From: an uncultured Lachnospiraceae bacterium
GTDB lineage: Bacteria > Bacillota > Clostridia > Lachnospirales > Lachnospiraceae
DNA: 33,863 nt
Direction of reading: 5' to 3'
Assembly (NCBI GenBank): GCA_949742505.1
Contig: CATJPU010000296.1
Location: 1-33,863, forward strand
Position numbers and translations under genes: made by a program. The stretch's first letter is position 1; each line of letters starts with the position of its first letter. Positions 19,580 to 28,414 of this stretch are shown here, piece by piece. The notes beneath the pieces are model-generated. The model was given only the letters and a program-made list of their open reading frames with translations. It was not told the DNA's origin and searched no databases.

Positions 19580-20008
19580 ATGAACCATTTGAATATGAAG
19601 CAAATTCAGGAGATTATTCCTCACAGGCATCCCTTTCTGCTGTTGGATTATATCGAAGATTATGAACCGGGAAAATACGCGGTGGGATATAAATGCGTGA
19701 CCTACCGGGAAGATTTCTTTCAGGGACATTTTCCGGGAGAGCCGGTGATGCCGGGCGTTCTGACGATAGAGGCGCTTGCCCAGGCTGGTGCGGTGGCTAT
19801 TTTAAGTCAGGAAGAAAATAAAGGAAAGACGGCCTATTTCGGAGGAATTAACCAGTGCAGATTCCGGGGAAAAATCGTACCCGGAGACAAAATACGCTTA
19901 GAAACTGAGATAATCAAACAAAAAGGACCGGTAGGAATCGGCAGGGCTGCGGCGAGTGTGGACGGCAAAACCGTAGTTTCGGCGGAGTTAACCTTTATGA
20001 TTGGGTAG
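19580..20008 (+). CDS. fabZ: 3-hydroxyacyl-ACP dehydratase FabZ
   Basis: IIPHRHPFLLLDYI, GHFPGEPVMPGVLTIEALAQAGAV. Confidence 0.96.
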   Translation: MNHLNMKQIQEIIPHRHPFLLLDYIEDYEPGKYAVGYKCVTYREDFFQGHFPGEPVMPGVLTIEALAQAGAVAILSQEENKGKTAYFGGINQCRFRGKIVPGDKIRLETEIIKQKGPVGIGRAAASVDGKTVVSAELTFMIG

Positions 20009-20017
20009 GTGGCGGAT

Positions 20018-21382
20018 ATGATTCAGAAAATACTGATTGCCAACAGAGGGGAGATTGCAGTGCGGATTATCCGGGCCTGCAGGGAAATGGGAATCGGGAC
20101 GGTTGCGGTTTATTCAGAAGCTGACGCAAAAGCGCTTCACGTACAGCTTGCAGACGAGGCAGTATGCATCGGGCCGGCAAGCGCCGCGGAGAGTTATCTG
20201 GATATGGAGAAGATAATCAGCGCGACGATTGTAACAGGCGCCGATGCGATTCATCCGGGTTTCGGATTCCTGTCGGAGAATGATAAGTTCGCCCGGTTGT
20301 GCGAGCAGTGCAGTATTACTTTTATTGGGCCGCCCTCAGATGTGATTGCCAGACTTGGTAATAAACAGGAGGCGAGAAATGCGATGACTGCGGCCCATGT
20401 TCCGGTAATTCCAGGTACAAAAGAGGCGGTATACGAGGCGGATGAGGCTGCTCTGATAGCGGAGCAGATCGGTTATCCGGTCATTGTCAAAGCGGTGCTT
20501 GGAGGCGGCGGCAAGGGCATGCGGGTGGCGGAGAAACCGGAGGAATTGAAAGAATGTTTCCGGACCGCGCAGAAAGAAGCGGAAGCTGCCTTTGGAGACA
20601 GGGCAATGTATCTGGAGCATTTTCTGGTGCGTCCGAGGCATATTGAGTTCCAGATACTAGCGGATAGTTTCGGTAATGTGATTCATCTTGGGGAGCGGGA
20701 CTGTTCCGTTCAGAGAAATCACCAGAAAATGATTGAAGAATCCCCGTCGCCGGCTCTGTCCGGGGAGCTTCGGGAGCGGATGGGGAAGGCTGCCGTAGAC
20801 GCGGCAAAAGCGGCAGGTTATGTAAGCGCAGGAACCATAGAATTTCTGCTGGATGATAAGAAAGATTTCTTCTTTATGGAAATGAATACCAGGATTCAGG
20901 TGGAGCATCCGGTAACGGAATGGGTAACCGGAATTGATATCGTAAAAGAGCAGATTCGGATAGCGGATGGCAGGAAACTGTCTTACAGCCAGGAGAATGT
21001 ACGACTGACAGGTCATGCTATCGAATGCCGGATTAATGCGGAGAACCCAGAGAAGGACTTTCGTCCGTCGCCCGGAACCGTTACAGATATGTATCTGCCG
21101 GGGGGCAAAGGGATTCGGGTAGATACAGCCATTTACAGCGGATGTACCATTCCTCCGTATTACGATTCCATGATTGCCAAGCTGATTGTCTGGGCGAAGA
21201 ATCGAAAGGAGGCAATCTATAAGATGCAGAGCGCGTTGGGCGAGGTGGTTATCGAAGGGGTGGACACCAACGTAGATTACCAGTATGAGATCCTGCATCA
21301 TCCGAATTTTCTATCCGGCAATATAAACATTGGATTTATAGAGGATTTGGAGCAGAGCAGAGAAGAGCCGTCTGTGCAGTGA
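20018..21382 (+). CDS. accC: Acetyl-CoA carboxylase biotin carboxylase subunit
   Basis: ILIANRGEIAVRIIRACREMGI, GFGFLSENDKFA, GGGGKGMRVA, RDCSVQRNHQKMIEESP, MEMNTRIQVEHPVTEWVTGIDIV. Confidence 0.97.
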   Translation: MIQKILIANRGEIAVRIIRACREMGIGTVAVYSEADAKALHVQLADEAVCIGPASAAESYLDMEKIISATIVTGADAIHPGFGFLSENDKFARLCEQCSITFIGPPSDVIARLGNKQEARNAMTAAHVPVIPGTKEAVYEADEAALIAEQIGYPVIVKAVLGGGGKGMRVAEKPEELKECFRTAQKEAEAAFGDRAMYLEHFLVRPRHIEFQILADSFGNVIHLGERDCSVQRNHQKMIEESPSPALSGELRERMGKAAVDAAKAAGYVSAGTIEFLLDDKKDFFFMEMNTRIQVEHPVTEWVTGIDIVKEQIRIADGRKLSYSQENVRLTGHAIECRINAENPEKDFRPSPGTVTDMYLPGGKGIRVDTAIYSGCTIPPYYDSMIAKLIVWAKNRKEAIYKMQSALGEVVIEGVDTNVDYQYEILHHPNFLSGNINIGFIEDLEQSREEPSVQ

Positions 21383-21508
21383 GACGTCTCGTTTTATGGC
21401 GGCGGGGCTGTGGGAGGAACGATACTCATAACTGCCGCTTTGCGGTGAAGGATGGAATGGGACTGACGGCTGCGCAGACAGAATATATAGAAAGAGGAGC
21501 GGGTGGAT

Positions 21509-23245
21509 ATGAATCTGGAAAATATGTTTAAAAAGAAGGCCGTTCGTACAAGAATGGAGCGTTCCCAGGCGGAGAGCAGGCCGGAGGTCCCTGAGGGACT
21601 GTTGAAAAAATGCAATAAATGCGGCGGAGCAATCATAGCCAGAGAAGCAGAAGAGCAGAATTATATCTGCCCGAAATGCGGAGGATATTTCCGTATTCCG
21701 GCGTACAAACGAATTGAGCTTCTGGCGGATGAAGGAAGCTTTACGGAATGGGATATGGAGGTTGATACAAATAATCCGTTGGATTATAAAGGATATACGG
21801 AGAAGCTGGAAGGGTTAAGGAAAAAGACCGGGCTTCGGGAAGCCGTAGTGACCGGGTATGTCAGAATTAACGGTATAGGAGCGGCCGTTGGCGTATGCGA
21901 CGGGCGGTTTATGATGGCGAGTATGGGAAAGGCTGTGGGAGAAAAGATTACAAGGCTGGCCGAGCGGGCGGCAGAGGAACGGCTGCCGATTATCTTATTT
22001 ACTTGCTCCGGCGGAGCCAGGATGCAGGAAGGAATGATCTCTCTCATGCAGATGGCAAAGACGGCGGCGGCTATGAAGCGGCACAGCGACGGGGGGAATT
22101 TAAGCATCAATGTTCTTACGGACCCTACTACCGGCGGAGTTACTGCAAGCTTTGCCATGCTGGGAGACATTATTCTGGCAGAACCCAGGGCGCTGATTGG
22201 ATTTGCCGGGCCGAGAGTTATTGAGCAGACGATTCGGCAGAAACTTCCAAAGGGTTTTCAGCGCTCGGAATTTCTGCTGGAGCATGGATTTGTGGACGAG
22301 ATTATAGAACGTCATAATCTGAAAGAAACGCTGGGGCGTATTCTCAAACTTCATCAAAGCGATAACGCTGGAAAGGTGCAGGAAGATCATCCGGCGGGAA
22401 GAACGGTAGAAAAACCGGACGTTAAGGCAGAGGCAGGAATGAAAGAATCTTGCAGATACCAGGATATCCCGGCGTGGGAGAGAGTGCAGATTTCCAGAAA
22501 GGCAGACAGGCCGTCGGGAAACAGCTATATACAGGCATTATTCCCGGATTTTATCGAACTTCATGGGGATCGCTATTATGGAGATGATAAGGCAATCGTA
22601 GGGGGAATCGCTCAGTTTCATGGAAGGCCGGTTACGGTAATTGCTCAGACGAAAGGCTGTACCACGAAGGAAAATATTGAGAGGAATTTCGGAATGCCGT
22701 CGCCGGAAGGATACCGAAAGGCGCTGAGGCTGATGAAGCAGGCAGAGAAATTCCATCGTCCGGTTATTTGCTTTGTGGATACGCCGGGAGCCTTCTGCGG
22801 ATTAGAAGCGGAAGAGCGGGGACAGGGCGAGGCAATCGCAAGAAATTTGTATGAAATGTCGAATCTTGAAACTCCGATTCTCTCAATTGTAGTGGGAGAA
22901 GGGGGAAGCGGAGGGGCGCTTGCCATGGCTGTGGCAGACGAGGTATGGATGCTGGAAAATGCAGTATATTCAATTCTGTCGCCGGAAGGATTTGCAAGCA
23001 TTTTATGGAAAGACGGCGGGCGCGCCGAGGAGGCGGCGGAACTAATGAAAATGACTGCAAAAGACTTATTGGGGCTTGGGATTGTGGAACAGGTCATTCC
23101 AGAACCGGAAGCGTTTTCCGAAGAGACGCTGGAGTCCGTAGCAGACCGTCTGGAAGCGGAGATTGCCGGATTTCTTGAAAAGTATACGGCGCTGGATACC
23201 AAAGAGCTGCTTAAAACCCGTTACCAGAGATTCCGGGAAATGTAA
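21509..23245 (+). CDS. accDA: Acetyl-CoA carboxylase carboxyltransferase, fused beta (AccD) + alpha (AccA)
   Basis: N-terminal AccD half with zinc ribbon [25 protein letters not shown]; after a linker, AccA half [40 protein letters not shown] ... [11 protein letters not shown]-like motif ([16 protein letters not shown]). One uninterrupted ORF. Confidence 0.95.
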   Translation: MNLENMFKKKAVRTRMERSQAESRPEVPEGLLKKCNKCGGAIIAREAEEQNYICPKCGGYFRIPAYKRIELLADEGSFTEWDMEVDTNNPLDYKGYTEKLEGLRKKTGLREAVVTGYVRINGIGAAVGVCDGRFMMASMGKAVGEKITRLAERAAEERLPIILFTCSGGARMQEGMISLMQMAKTAAAMKRHSDGGNLSINVLTDPTTGGVTASFAMLGDIILAEPRALIGFAGPRVIEQTIRQKLPKGFQRSEFLLEHGFVDEIIERHNLKETLGRILKLHQSDNAGKVQEDHPAGRTVEKPDVKAEAGMKESCRYQDIPAWERVQISRKADRPSGNSYIQALFPDFIELHGDRYYGDDKAIVGGIAQFHGRPVTVIAQTKGCTTKENIERNFGMPSPEGYRKALRLMKQAEKFHRPVICFVDTPGAFCGLEAEERGQGEAIARNLYEMSNLETPILSIVVGEGGSGGALAMAVADEVWMLENAVYSILSPEGFASILWKDGGRAEEAAELMKMTAKDLLGLGIVEQVIPEPEAFSEETLESVADRLEAEIAGFLEKYTALDTKELLKTRYQRFREM

Positions 23246-23254
23246 GAAAATTAG

Positions 23255-23284
23255 TTGATTCTTTCCCCGGAAAGTGGGTATAAT
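23255..23284 (+). promoter_or_regulatory. Putative promoter of the marR/fabT-like gene
   Basis: TTGATT (23255-23260), 18-bp spacer, TATAAT (23279-23284). Confidence 0.5.
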
Positions 23285-23293
23285 AAGTGCAGT

Positions 23294-23382
23294 AAAAATT
23301 TCCGCTTGTGCCGCCCGGCGTTGCGTGAGAAAGCGCTCTGTTCCCGGCAGGCAGCTCTGGGCGGCTCGGGTGGAAAAATTTT
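23294..23382 (+). other. Long imperfect inverted repeat in the predicted 5' UTR of the marR-like gene
   Basis: AAAAATTTCCGC..GTGCCGCCCGG near-complements ..GGGCGGCTCGGGTGGAAAAATTTT across an ~89-nt span. Confidence 0.55.
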
Positions 23383-23403
23383 AAATGTTGGAAGAGGGAG
23401 CGT

Positions 23404-23883
23404 ATGGACGCGTACAAGACGGTGAACGATGTTTTGGTTAATCTGATTAACGAAGTGTGGGTGCTGGAAGGAAAGGCTATTATTACAGGAGAATTTCAGG
23501 ATCTGACGAATAACGATATGCATGTGATTGAAGCCATCGGCAAAGGCGGGGGGGATAATATGTCTTCGATTGCGAAGAGGCTGAATATCACTGTAGGAAC
23601 GCTGACTTCTTCCATCAACAGACTGGTTAAGAAAAATTATGTGGAGCGATTCAGGAGCGAGGAAGACCGGCGCATTGTGCTGGTGAAACTACTGGATAAG
23701 GGAGTGCGGGCATTTGATCATCATGCGGAGTACCATCGCAGGATGACGGAGGCAGTGCTTGCGAAGCTTAAGGAGGAGGAAATTCCGGTGCTGGTGAAGA
23801 CACTGGCAGGGTTTTCAGAATTTTTCCGGGAATATCGTACCTATACCTCGTCGGACGATAGTCCGCCGGTCCGAAGGGCATAA
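23404..23883 (+). CDS. MarR-family transcriptional regulator (FabT-like by context)
   Basis: LTNNDMHVIEAIGKGGGDNMSSIAKRLNITVGTLTSSINRLVKKNYVERFRSEEDRRIVLVKLLDKG winged helix-turn-helix; directly after the FASII operon. Confidence 0.88.
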   Translation: MDAYKTVNDVLVNLINEVWVLEGKAIITGEFQDLTNNDMHVIEAIGKGGGDNMSSIAKRLNITVGTLTSSINRLVKKNYVERFRSEEDRRIVLVKLLDKGVRAFDHHAEYHRRMTEAVLAKLKEEEIPVLVKTLAGFSEFFREYRTYTSSDDSPPVRRA

Positions 23884-24034
23884 GTTAAGGTGTGCCTGGA
23901 AGGTATATCTTGTCGGACAATAGTCTGAATGTGAGTAATTTATAGATAGCAGGCAGGAAGGTGCATGGAACGTATACTTTGTCGGACGAAGTCCGCCTGC
24001 CCAAAAGGCATGCCTAAGGCGTGCCCTTGGGTAT
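23841..24034. repeat. Three diverged repeat copies with GTCGGAC..(A)GTCCG hairpins
   Basis: Cores TCGTCGGACGATAGTCCG (~23848), TTGTCGGACAATAGTCTG (~23910), TTGTCGGACGAAGTCCG (~23979); copies 1 and 3 align over ~60 bp, including AAGGGCATAAGTTAAGGTGTGCC / AAAGGCATGCCTAAGGCGTGCCC. Confidence 0.6.
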
Positions 24035-24169
24035 GAGTTACGGTCTGCGCACTTTTTTGCGATAGAATCCTTCAAGATAATTTGTTGAATGGATTGAAAT
24101 AGGATGCCTGAATGGATTATAATGTGAAGAAAGAATCTAATTTACAGAGAGAATCAAGGAGGATATACT

Positions 24170-24991
24170 ATGGCACAGGGATACAAAGGATTAGAAGCGG
24201 CGATTACCGCAATCAGAGAGAAGACAGATTTTGTTCCGGAGACGGCGCTTGTTCTTGGCTCCGGCCTTGGTGGGTTTGCGGAGAGAATTGATGTAAAAGC
24301 AGAGGTAGAGTATACGGATATTGAGGGATTTCCGGTATCAACAGTAGCGGGACACGAGGGTAAATTTATCTTCGGATATGTGAAGAAAGTTCCGGTTGTC
24401 GTGATGAAAGGAAGGGTTCATTATTACGAAGGCTACGAGATGGAGGATGTGGTGATGCCAATCCGGCTGATGGGTATGCTGGGAGCTAAGACATTAATTC
24501 TGACTAATGCGGCAGGCAGCGTGAATCTGGATTATAAGCCGGGGGATCTGATGATTATTGAGGATCAGATTTCCGCGTTTGTTCAAAGTCCCTTAAGAGG
24601 ACGCAATATGGAAGAGCTGGGAACCCGTTTCCCGGACATGAGCTGTATTTACGACAAAGAGATACAGGATAAGATTGAGGAAATAGCAAAGGAACTTAAG
24701 GTATCCGTTAAGAAAGGGATATATCTGCAGTGGCAGGGTCCTAATTATGAGAGCCCAGCAGAGATTCGGATGTTCAGAGGACTGGGCGCGGATGCGATTG
24801 GTATGAGTACCGCATGCGAAGCGATAGCCGCAAGGCATATGGGGCTTCGGGTCTGCGGGATTTCCTGTCTGACGAATATGGCGGCAGGGATCTTAGACCA
24901 GCCCTTAGACCACAAAGAGGTTCAGGAGGTTGCCAATCAGGTAAAGGATTCTTTTGAAGCGCTTGTGTCGGAGATGATTGCCAGAATTTAG
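24170..24991 (+). CDS. Purine nucleoside phosphorylase
   Basis: ALVLGSGLGGFAERI, VAGHEGKFIFGYV, MKGRVHYYEGYEMEDVVMPIRLMGMLGAKTLILTNAAGSVN, GADAIGMSTACEAIAARHMGLRVCGISCLTNMAAG. Confidence 0.96.
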   Translation: MAQGYKGLEAAITAIREKTDFVPETALVLGSGLGGFAERIDVKAEVEYTDIEGFPVSTVAGHEGKFIFGYVKKVPVVVMKGRVHYYEGYEMEDVVMPIRLMGMLGAKTLILTNAAGSVNLDYKPGDLMIIEDQISAFVQSPLRGRNMEELGTRFPDMSCIYDKEIQDKIEEIAKELKVSVKKGIYLQWQGPNYESPAEIRMFRGLGADAIGMSTACEAIAARHMGLRVCGISCLTNMAAGILDQPLDHKEVQEVANQVKDSFEALVSEMIARI

Positions 24992-25124
24992 ACGGGAGCT
25001 GCGGACAAGCGGCAGAAGGCGTAACAGTACAGATCGTCTTTGGCGCTTGCGGCAGCGGTATTAGCTCTTTAGAGTGATGAGAAATTCCTGACTGCAGGAA
25101 AAGAAGCGGGAGGAGATCAGTACG

Positions 25125-26552
25125 ATGATATATAAATGCAGTATATGCGGTTATATTTTTGATGAAGAGAAGGAAGGCAGGAAGTTTTCAGAGCTGTCAG
25201 AATGTCCGCTTTGCAGGCAGCCTGCGGATAAGTTTGTTCCGGTAGAAGAAGAGATGTCTGCAGATGCCGGAACCGGAGAGGCAAACGTCTCTGCAGAAGA
25301 TGAATCAGAAGCGGGGGCCGGAGAGATTTCTCTGGATTATCCGAAGGAGACCCGGAAGACGGATGCGGATTACCGCTATATGAAGGAGATTCATGAGATG
25401 GCGGTTACCGGAAAGAGCATCATTGAGGCTATGGGAACGCGGATGCCGATGCCGGATTGGGATGATATTCTAATCCTTGGCGCCCAGTTAAATCCCATGC
25501 CTTTGGATGAACATGCGCCGGTATCTACTATGACAGTGATTGGGAAACATGCCAAGAAACCGATGATACTTGGAACACCGGTGTACATTTCCCATATGTC
25601 TTTCGGAGCGCTGTCCAAGGAGACCAAGACGGCTATGGCCATGGGAAGCGCTATGGCGAAGACGGCTATGTGCAGCGGAGAAGGCGGAATCCTGCCGGAG
25701 GAGAAAGCAGCGGCCTATCGTTACATATTCGAGTATGTGCCGAATCGGTACAGCGTGACAGACGAGAACTTAAGGAGTTCCGACGCCATTGAGATTAAGA
25801 TTGGACAGGGAACCAAGCCGGGGATGGGCGGACATCTGCCGGGAAGCAAGGTGACGCCGGAGATTGCAAAGATTCGGAATAAACCGTTGGGAGAAGACGT
25901 CATCAGTCCGTCAAAACTTCCGGGAATTGATACCAGGGAAGACTTAAAGAAACTGGTTTCTGAGCTTCGCAGACGAAGCGACGGGCGGCCGGTAGGAATC
26001 AAGATAGCGGCAGGCAGAATTGAACGGGATATGGAGTTCGCGGTATCTGCAGAACCGGATTTTATCACGATTGACGGAAGGGGCGGAGCAACGGGAGCGT
26101 CCCCGGCAATCATTCGGGATGCGACAAGCGTTCCGACGATTTATGCGCTGCATCGCGCCAGAAAATATCTGGACAGTATCCGGTCGGATATTGAACTTGT
26201 GATTACAGGCGGATTGAGAGTATCCTCCGACTTTGCCAAGGCAATAGCTATGGGCGCGGACGCAGTTGCAGTTGCTTCAGCGGCGATGGTGGCCGCAGCC
26301 TGCCAGCAGTACCGGATCTGCGGTTCCGGGATGTGTCCGGTGGGAGTAGCTACGCAGGATGAGACGCTTCGCGGCAGGCTGCATGTGGAGGCGGCCGCGA
26401 AGAGAGTTGCCAATTACTTAAACTGCTGTACCAGAGAGCTGGAGACATTTGCCAGAATTACCGGGCATGAGGATATTCATGAATTAACGGTGGAAGATTT
26501 GTGCACGATTAGCCGGGAGATTTCAGAATTTACCAATATCCGGCATGCATAG
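25125..26552 (+). CDS. Rubredoxin-like domain fused to glutamate synthase-type FMN domain
   Basis: N-terminal YKCSICGYIFDE...CPLCRQPADKFVPVE, then GltB-like region GEGGILPEEKAA..., KIGQGTKPGMGGHLPGSKVTPEIAKIRN, ITIDGRGGATGASPAIIRDAT, CGSGMCPVGVATQDE. Confidence 0.92.
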   Translation: MIYKCSICGYIFDEEKEGRKFSELSECPLCRQPADKFVPVEEEMSADAGTGEANVSAEDESEAGAGEISLDYPKETRKTDADYRYMKEIHEMAVTGKSIIEAMGTRMPMPDWDDILILGAQLNPMPLDEHAPVSTMTVIGKHAKKPMILGTPVYISHMSFGALSKETKTAMAMGSAMAKTAMCSGEGGILPEEKAAAYRYIFEYVPNRYSVTDENLRSSDAIEIKIGQGTKPGMGGHLPGSKVTPEIAKIRNKPLGEDVISPSKLPGIDTREDLKKLVSELRRRSDGRPVGIKIAAGRIERDMEFAVSAEPDFITIDGRGGATGASPAIIRDATSVPTIYALHRARKYLDSIRSDIELVITGGLRVSSDFAKAIAMGADAVAVASAAMVAAACQQYRICGSGMCPVGVATQDETLRGRLHVEAAAKRVANYLNCCTRELETFARITGHEDIHELTVEDLCTISREISEFTNIRHA

Positions 26553-26609
26553 CGAATCGTTAGGCGATAGCTGCGATAAGTCTTTTAACAGTGGGTTATT
26601 CGTACATTA

Positions 26610-26641
26610 GTTCCTGCGGGGAGTCTGCCCGCAGGACTTTT
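26610..26641 (+). terminator. Rho-independent terminator-like hairpin
   Basis: CCTGCGGG (26613-26620) pairs with CCCGCAGG (26628-26635), followed by ACTTTTC. Confidence 0.6.
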
Positions 26642-26688
26642 CAGGTGTCCGGCTTACGGATAAAGATAACGGAAGGAGTGTACCGGGA

Positions 26689-27021
26689 ATGGTAGAGCTG
26701 AATGAGAATGCAGTTGCTTATATGAAGAAGAGAGGGTTTCAGGATATTGTTCTTGATGTAATCCGGTATACCAGCTGATGCGCGCCTCCGCGTATGGAGA
26801 TATCAGTAGGATTTGCTGATAAGACGAAAGAGTACTATATAGAGAACGATTATATTCGGGAACAAAGCGTGTTTGGCTGGGTGTATTATCCGGCGAAGGG
26901 AGTGGAACTTAGCGGTCGGATTGCGATTCGTTATATGGAATATCCCTGGCTCAGCACTTTTGAGATCGAAGGAATCCACGCTGTAACCGAAGATGGAGAA
27001 TTAGATGATAAAAGGGCATGA
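26689..27021 (+). CDS. Putative selenoprotein, CC/Se-motif (HesB-like) type, TGA at 26776-26778 read as Sec
   Basis: Same-frame reading MVELNENAVAYMKKRGFQDIVLDVIRYTS-U-CAPPRMEISVGFADKTKEYYIENDYIREQSVFGWVYYPAKGVELSGRIAIRYMEYPWLSTFEIEGIHAVTEDGELDDKRA; TGA is followed by TGC (Cys); hairpin 26801-26821 lies 22 nt after the TGA. Confidence 0.75.
26801..26821 (+). promoter_or_regulatory. Putative bacterial SECIS element
   Basis: TATCAG-TAGGATTTG-CTGATA: 6-bp perfect stem, possibly extended by T-G, A-T and G-T pairs, with a G in the apical region ~30 nt after the TGA. Confidence 0.55.
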
Positions 27022-27022
27022 G

Positions 27023-28390
27023 ATGAAGAAGAACAGACAGATTATATTAACGGAAGGACCGATTCTAAAATCGCTGGTTGCGCTGGCGGTGCCGATTATG
27101 GCATCGTCTTTTTTGAATACGGTGTATAGTATTACGGATATGGCATGGATTGGAATGCTTGGCTCAAAGGCGGTAGCAGGCGTGGGAGTGGGAGGCATGT
27201 ATATCTGGCTGTCCCAAGGGTTATCTTCCCTTGCAAGAATGGGAGGTCAGGTTAACGTAGCCCAGGCATTTGGCCGGGGGAAAAAAGAAGAAGCGGCAGA
27301 CTATGCAAAGGCGGCGCTGCAACTTGTTCTGGTGTTTGGCGTCTTGTTTGCGTCAGTCAGTGTGGTTTTTGCAGAGGGACTTGTATCGTTCTTTCACCTG
27401 GGGGACGCTGCAGCAGTCCGGTATGCGCAGAGCTATCTTAGAATTACCTGCGGTCTGGTTATATTTTCCTATCTGACGGTGGTGCTGACAGGGATTTATA
27501 CAGCCCAGGGAGATTCTAAGACGCCTCTTCTGGCTAATGTTATCGGACTTGTACTGAATATGGTTCTGGACCCGGTATTGATTCTTGGCATTGGTCCGTT
27601 TCCAAAGATGGAGGTAAATGGTGCGGCTGCGGCTACGGTGCTGGCGCAATTTATGGTGATGCTGGTAATGATGCTTAAGGCGGGGGCTGGCAGCAGAGAG
27701 CATAATGTTCTGGCAGGAATCCGTATTCTGAAGCTGTCAGAACGCAGATACTATAGAGGTGTGTTTCGGATTGGGACGCCGACAGCGATACAGGGAACGG
27801 TATACTGCATGATTTCGATGGTTCTTGCCCGGATGGCGGCGTTCTTCGGACCAGGCGCAGTAGCGGTACAGCGCGTGGGAGGTCAGGTAGAGGCGTTGTC
27901 CTGGAATACGGCAGACGGTTTTGCGGCGGCAATCAACGCATTTACGGCACAGAATTACGGCGCAGGTCAGATGGAGCGGGTAAGAAAGGGATATCGCATC
28001 TCCTTCTGGACGACGGCTGTGTGGGGAGGCCTGATTACACTTGTATTTCTCTGTTCTCCAAGACTGATTTCGCAGATTTTCTTCTATGAAGCGGACGTTA
28101 TCAGGGAATCGGTGGGCTATCTGATTATCATTGGAATCGGAGAGGCCTTTATGTGCGTAGAACTTATGACGGTAGGAGCGTTGTCCGGTCTGGGAAGGAC
28201 GAAACTCTGCAGCATTATCAGCATTATATTTACCGGCTCAAGAATTCCCCTTGCTCTGATACTTTCCAGTACTTCTCTGGGGCTTAAGGGAATCTGGTGG
28301 GCGCTGACCTTATCCTCCATTGCGAAGGGAGTAATCTTTACGGCCGCCTTCCGGCGCGTGTCTGTACACCGGATAAATCAGATATCATAA
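27023..28390 (+). CDS. MATE-family efflux transporter
   Basis: 12-TM-type protein; LVALAVPIMASSFLNTVYSITDMAWIGMLGSKAVAGVGVGG and NAFTAQNYGAGQMERVRKGYR motifs. Confidence 0.94.
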   Translation: MKKNRQIILTEGPILKSLVALAVPIMASSFLNTVYSITDMAWIGMLGSKAVAGVGVGGMYIWLSQGLSSLARMGGQVNVAQAFGRGKKEEAADYAKAALQLVLVFGVLFASVSVVFAEGLVSFFHLGDAAAVRYAQSYLRITCGLVIFSYLTVVLTGIYTAQGDSKTPLLANVIGLVLNMVLDPVLILGIGPFPKMEVNGAAAATVLAQFMVMLVMMLKAGAGSREHNVLAGIRILKLSERRYYRGVFRIGTPTAIQGTVYCMISMVLARMAAFFGPGAVAVQRVGGQVEALSWNTADGFAAAINAFTAQNYGAGQMERVRKGYRISFWTTAVWGGLITLVFLCSPRLISQIFFYEADVIRESVGYLIIIGIGEAFMCVELMTVGALSGLGRTKLCSIISIIFTGSRIPLALILSSTSLGLKGIWWALTLSSIAKGVIFTAAFRRVSVHRINQIS

Positions 28391-28414
28391 AATTCCTCCC
28401 ATGAAACATCTGCA

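Noticed and set aside
21383-21392. GAGACGTCTC perfect palindrome after accC
   Set aside because: Only 10 bp, no following T-run and no second copy nearby; could occur by chance.
22645-23202. 185-aa minus-strand ORF opposite accDA
   Set aside because: Antisense shadow of the AccA half; Ser/Pro-rich translation with no domain signals.
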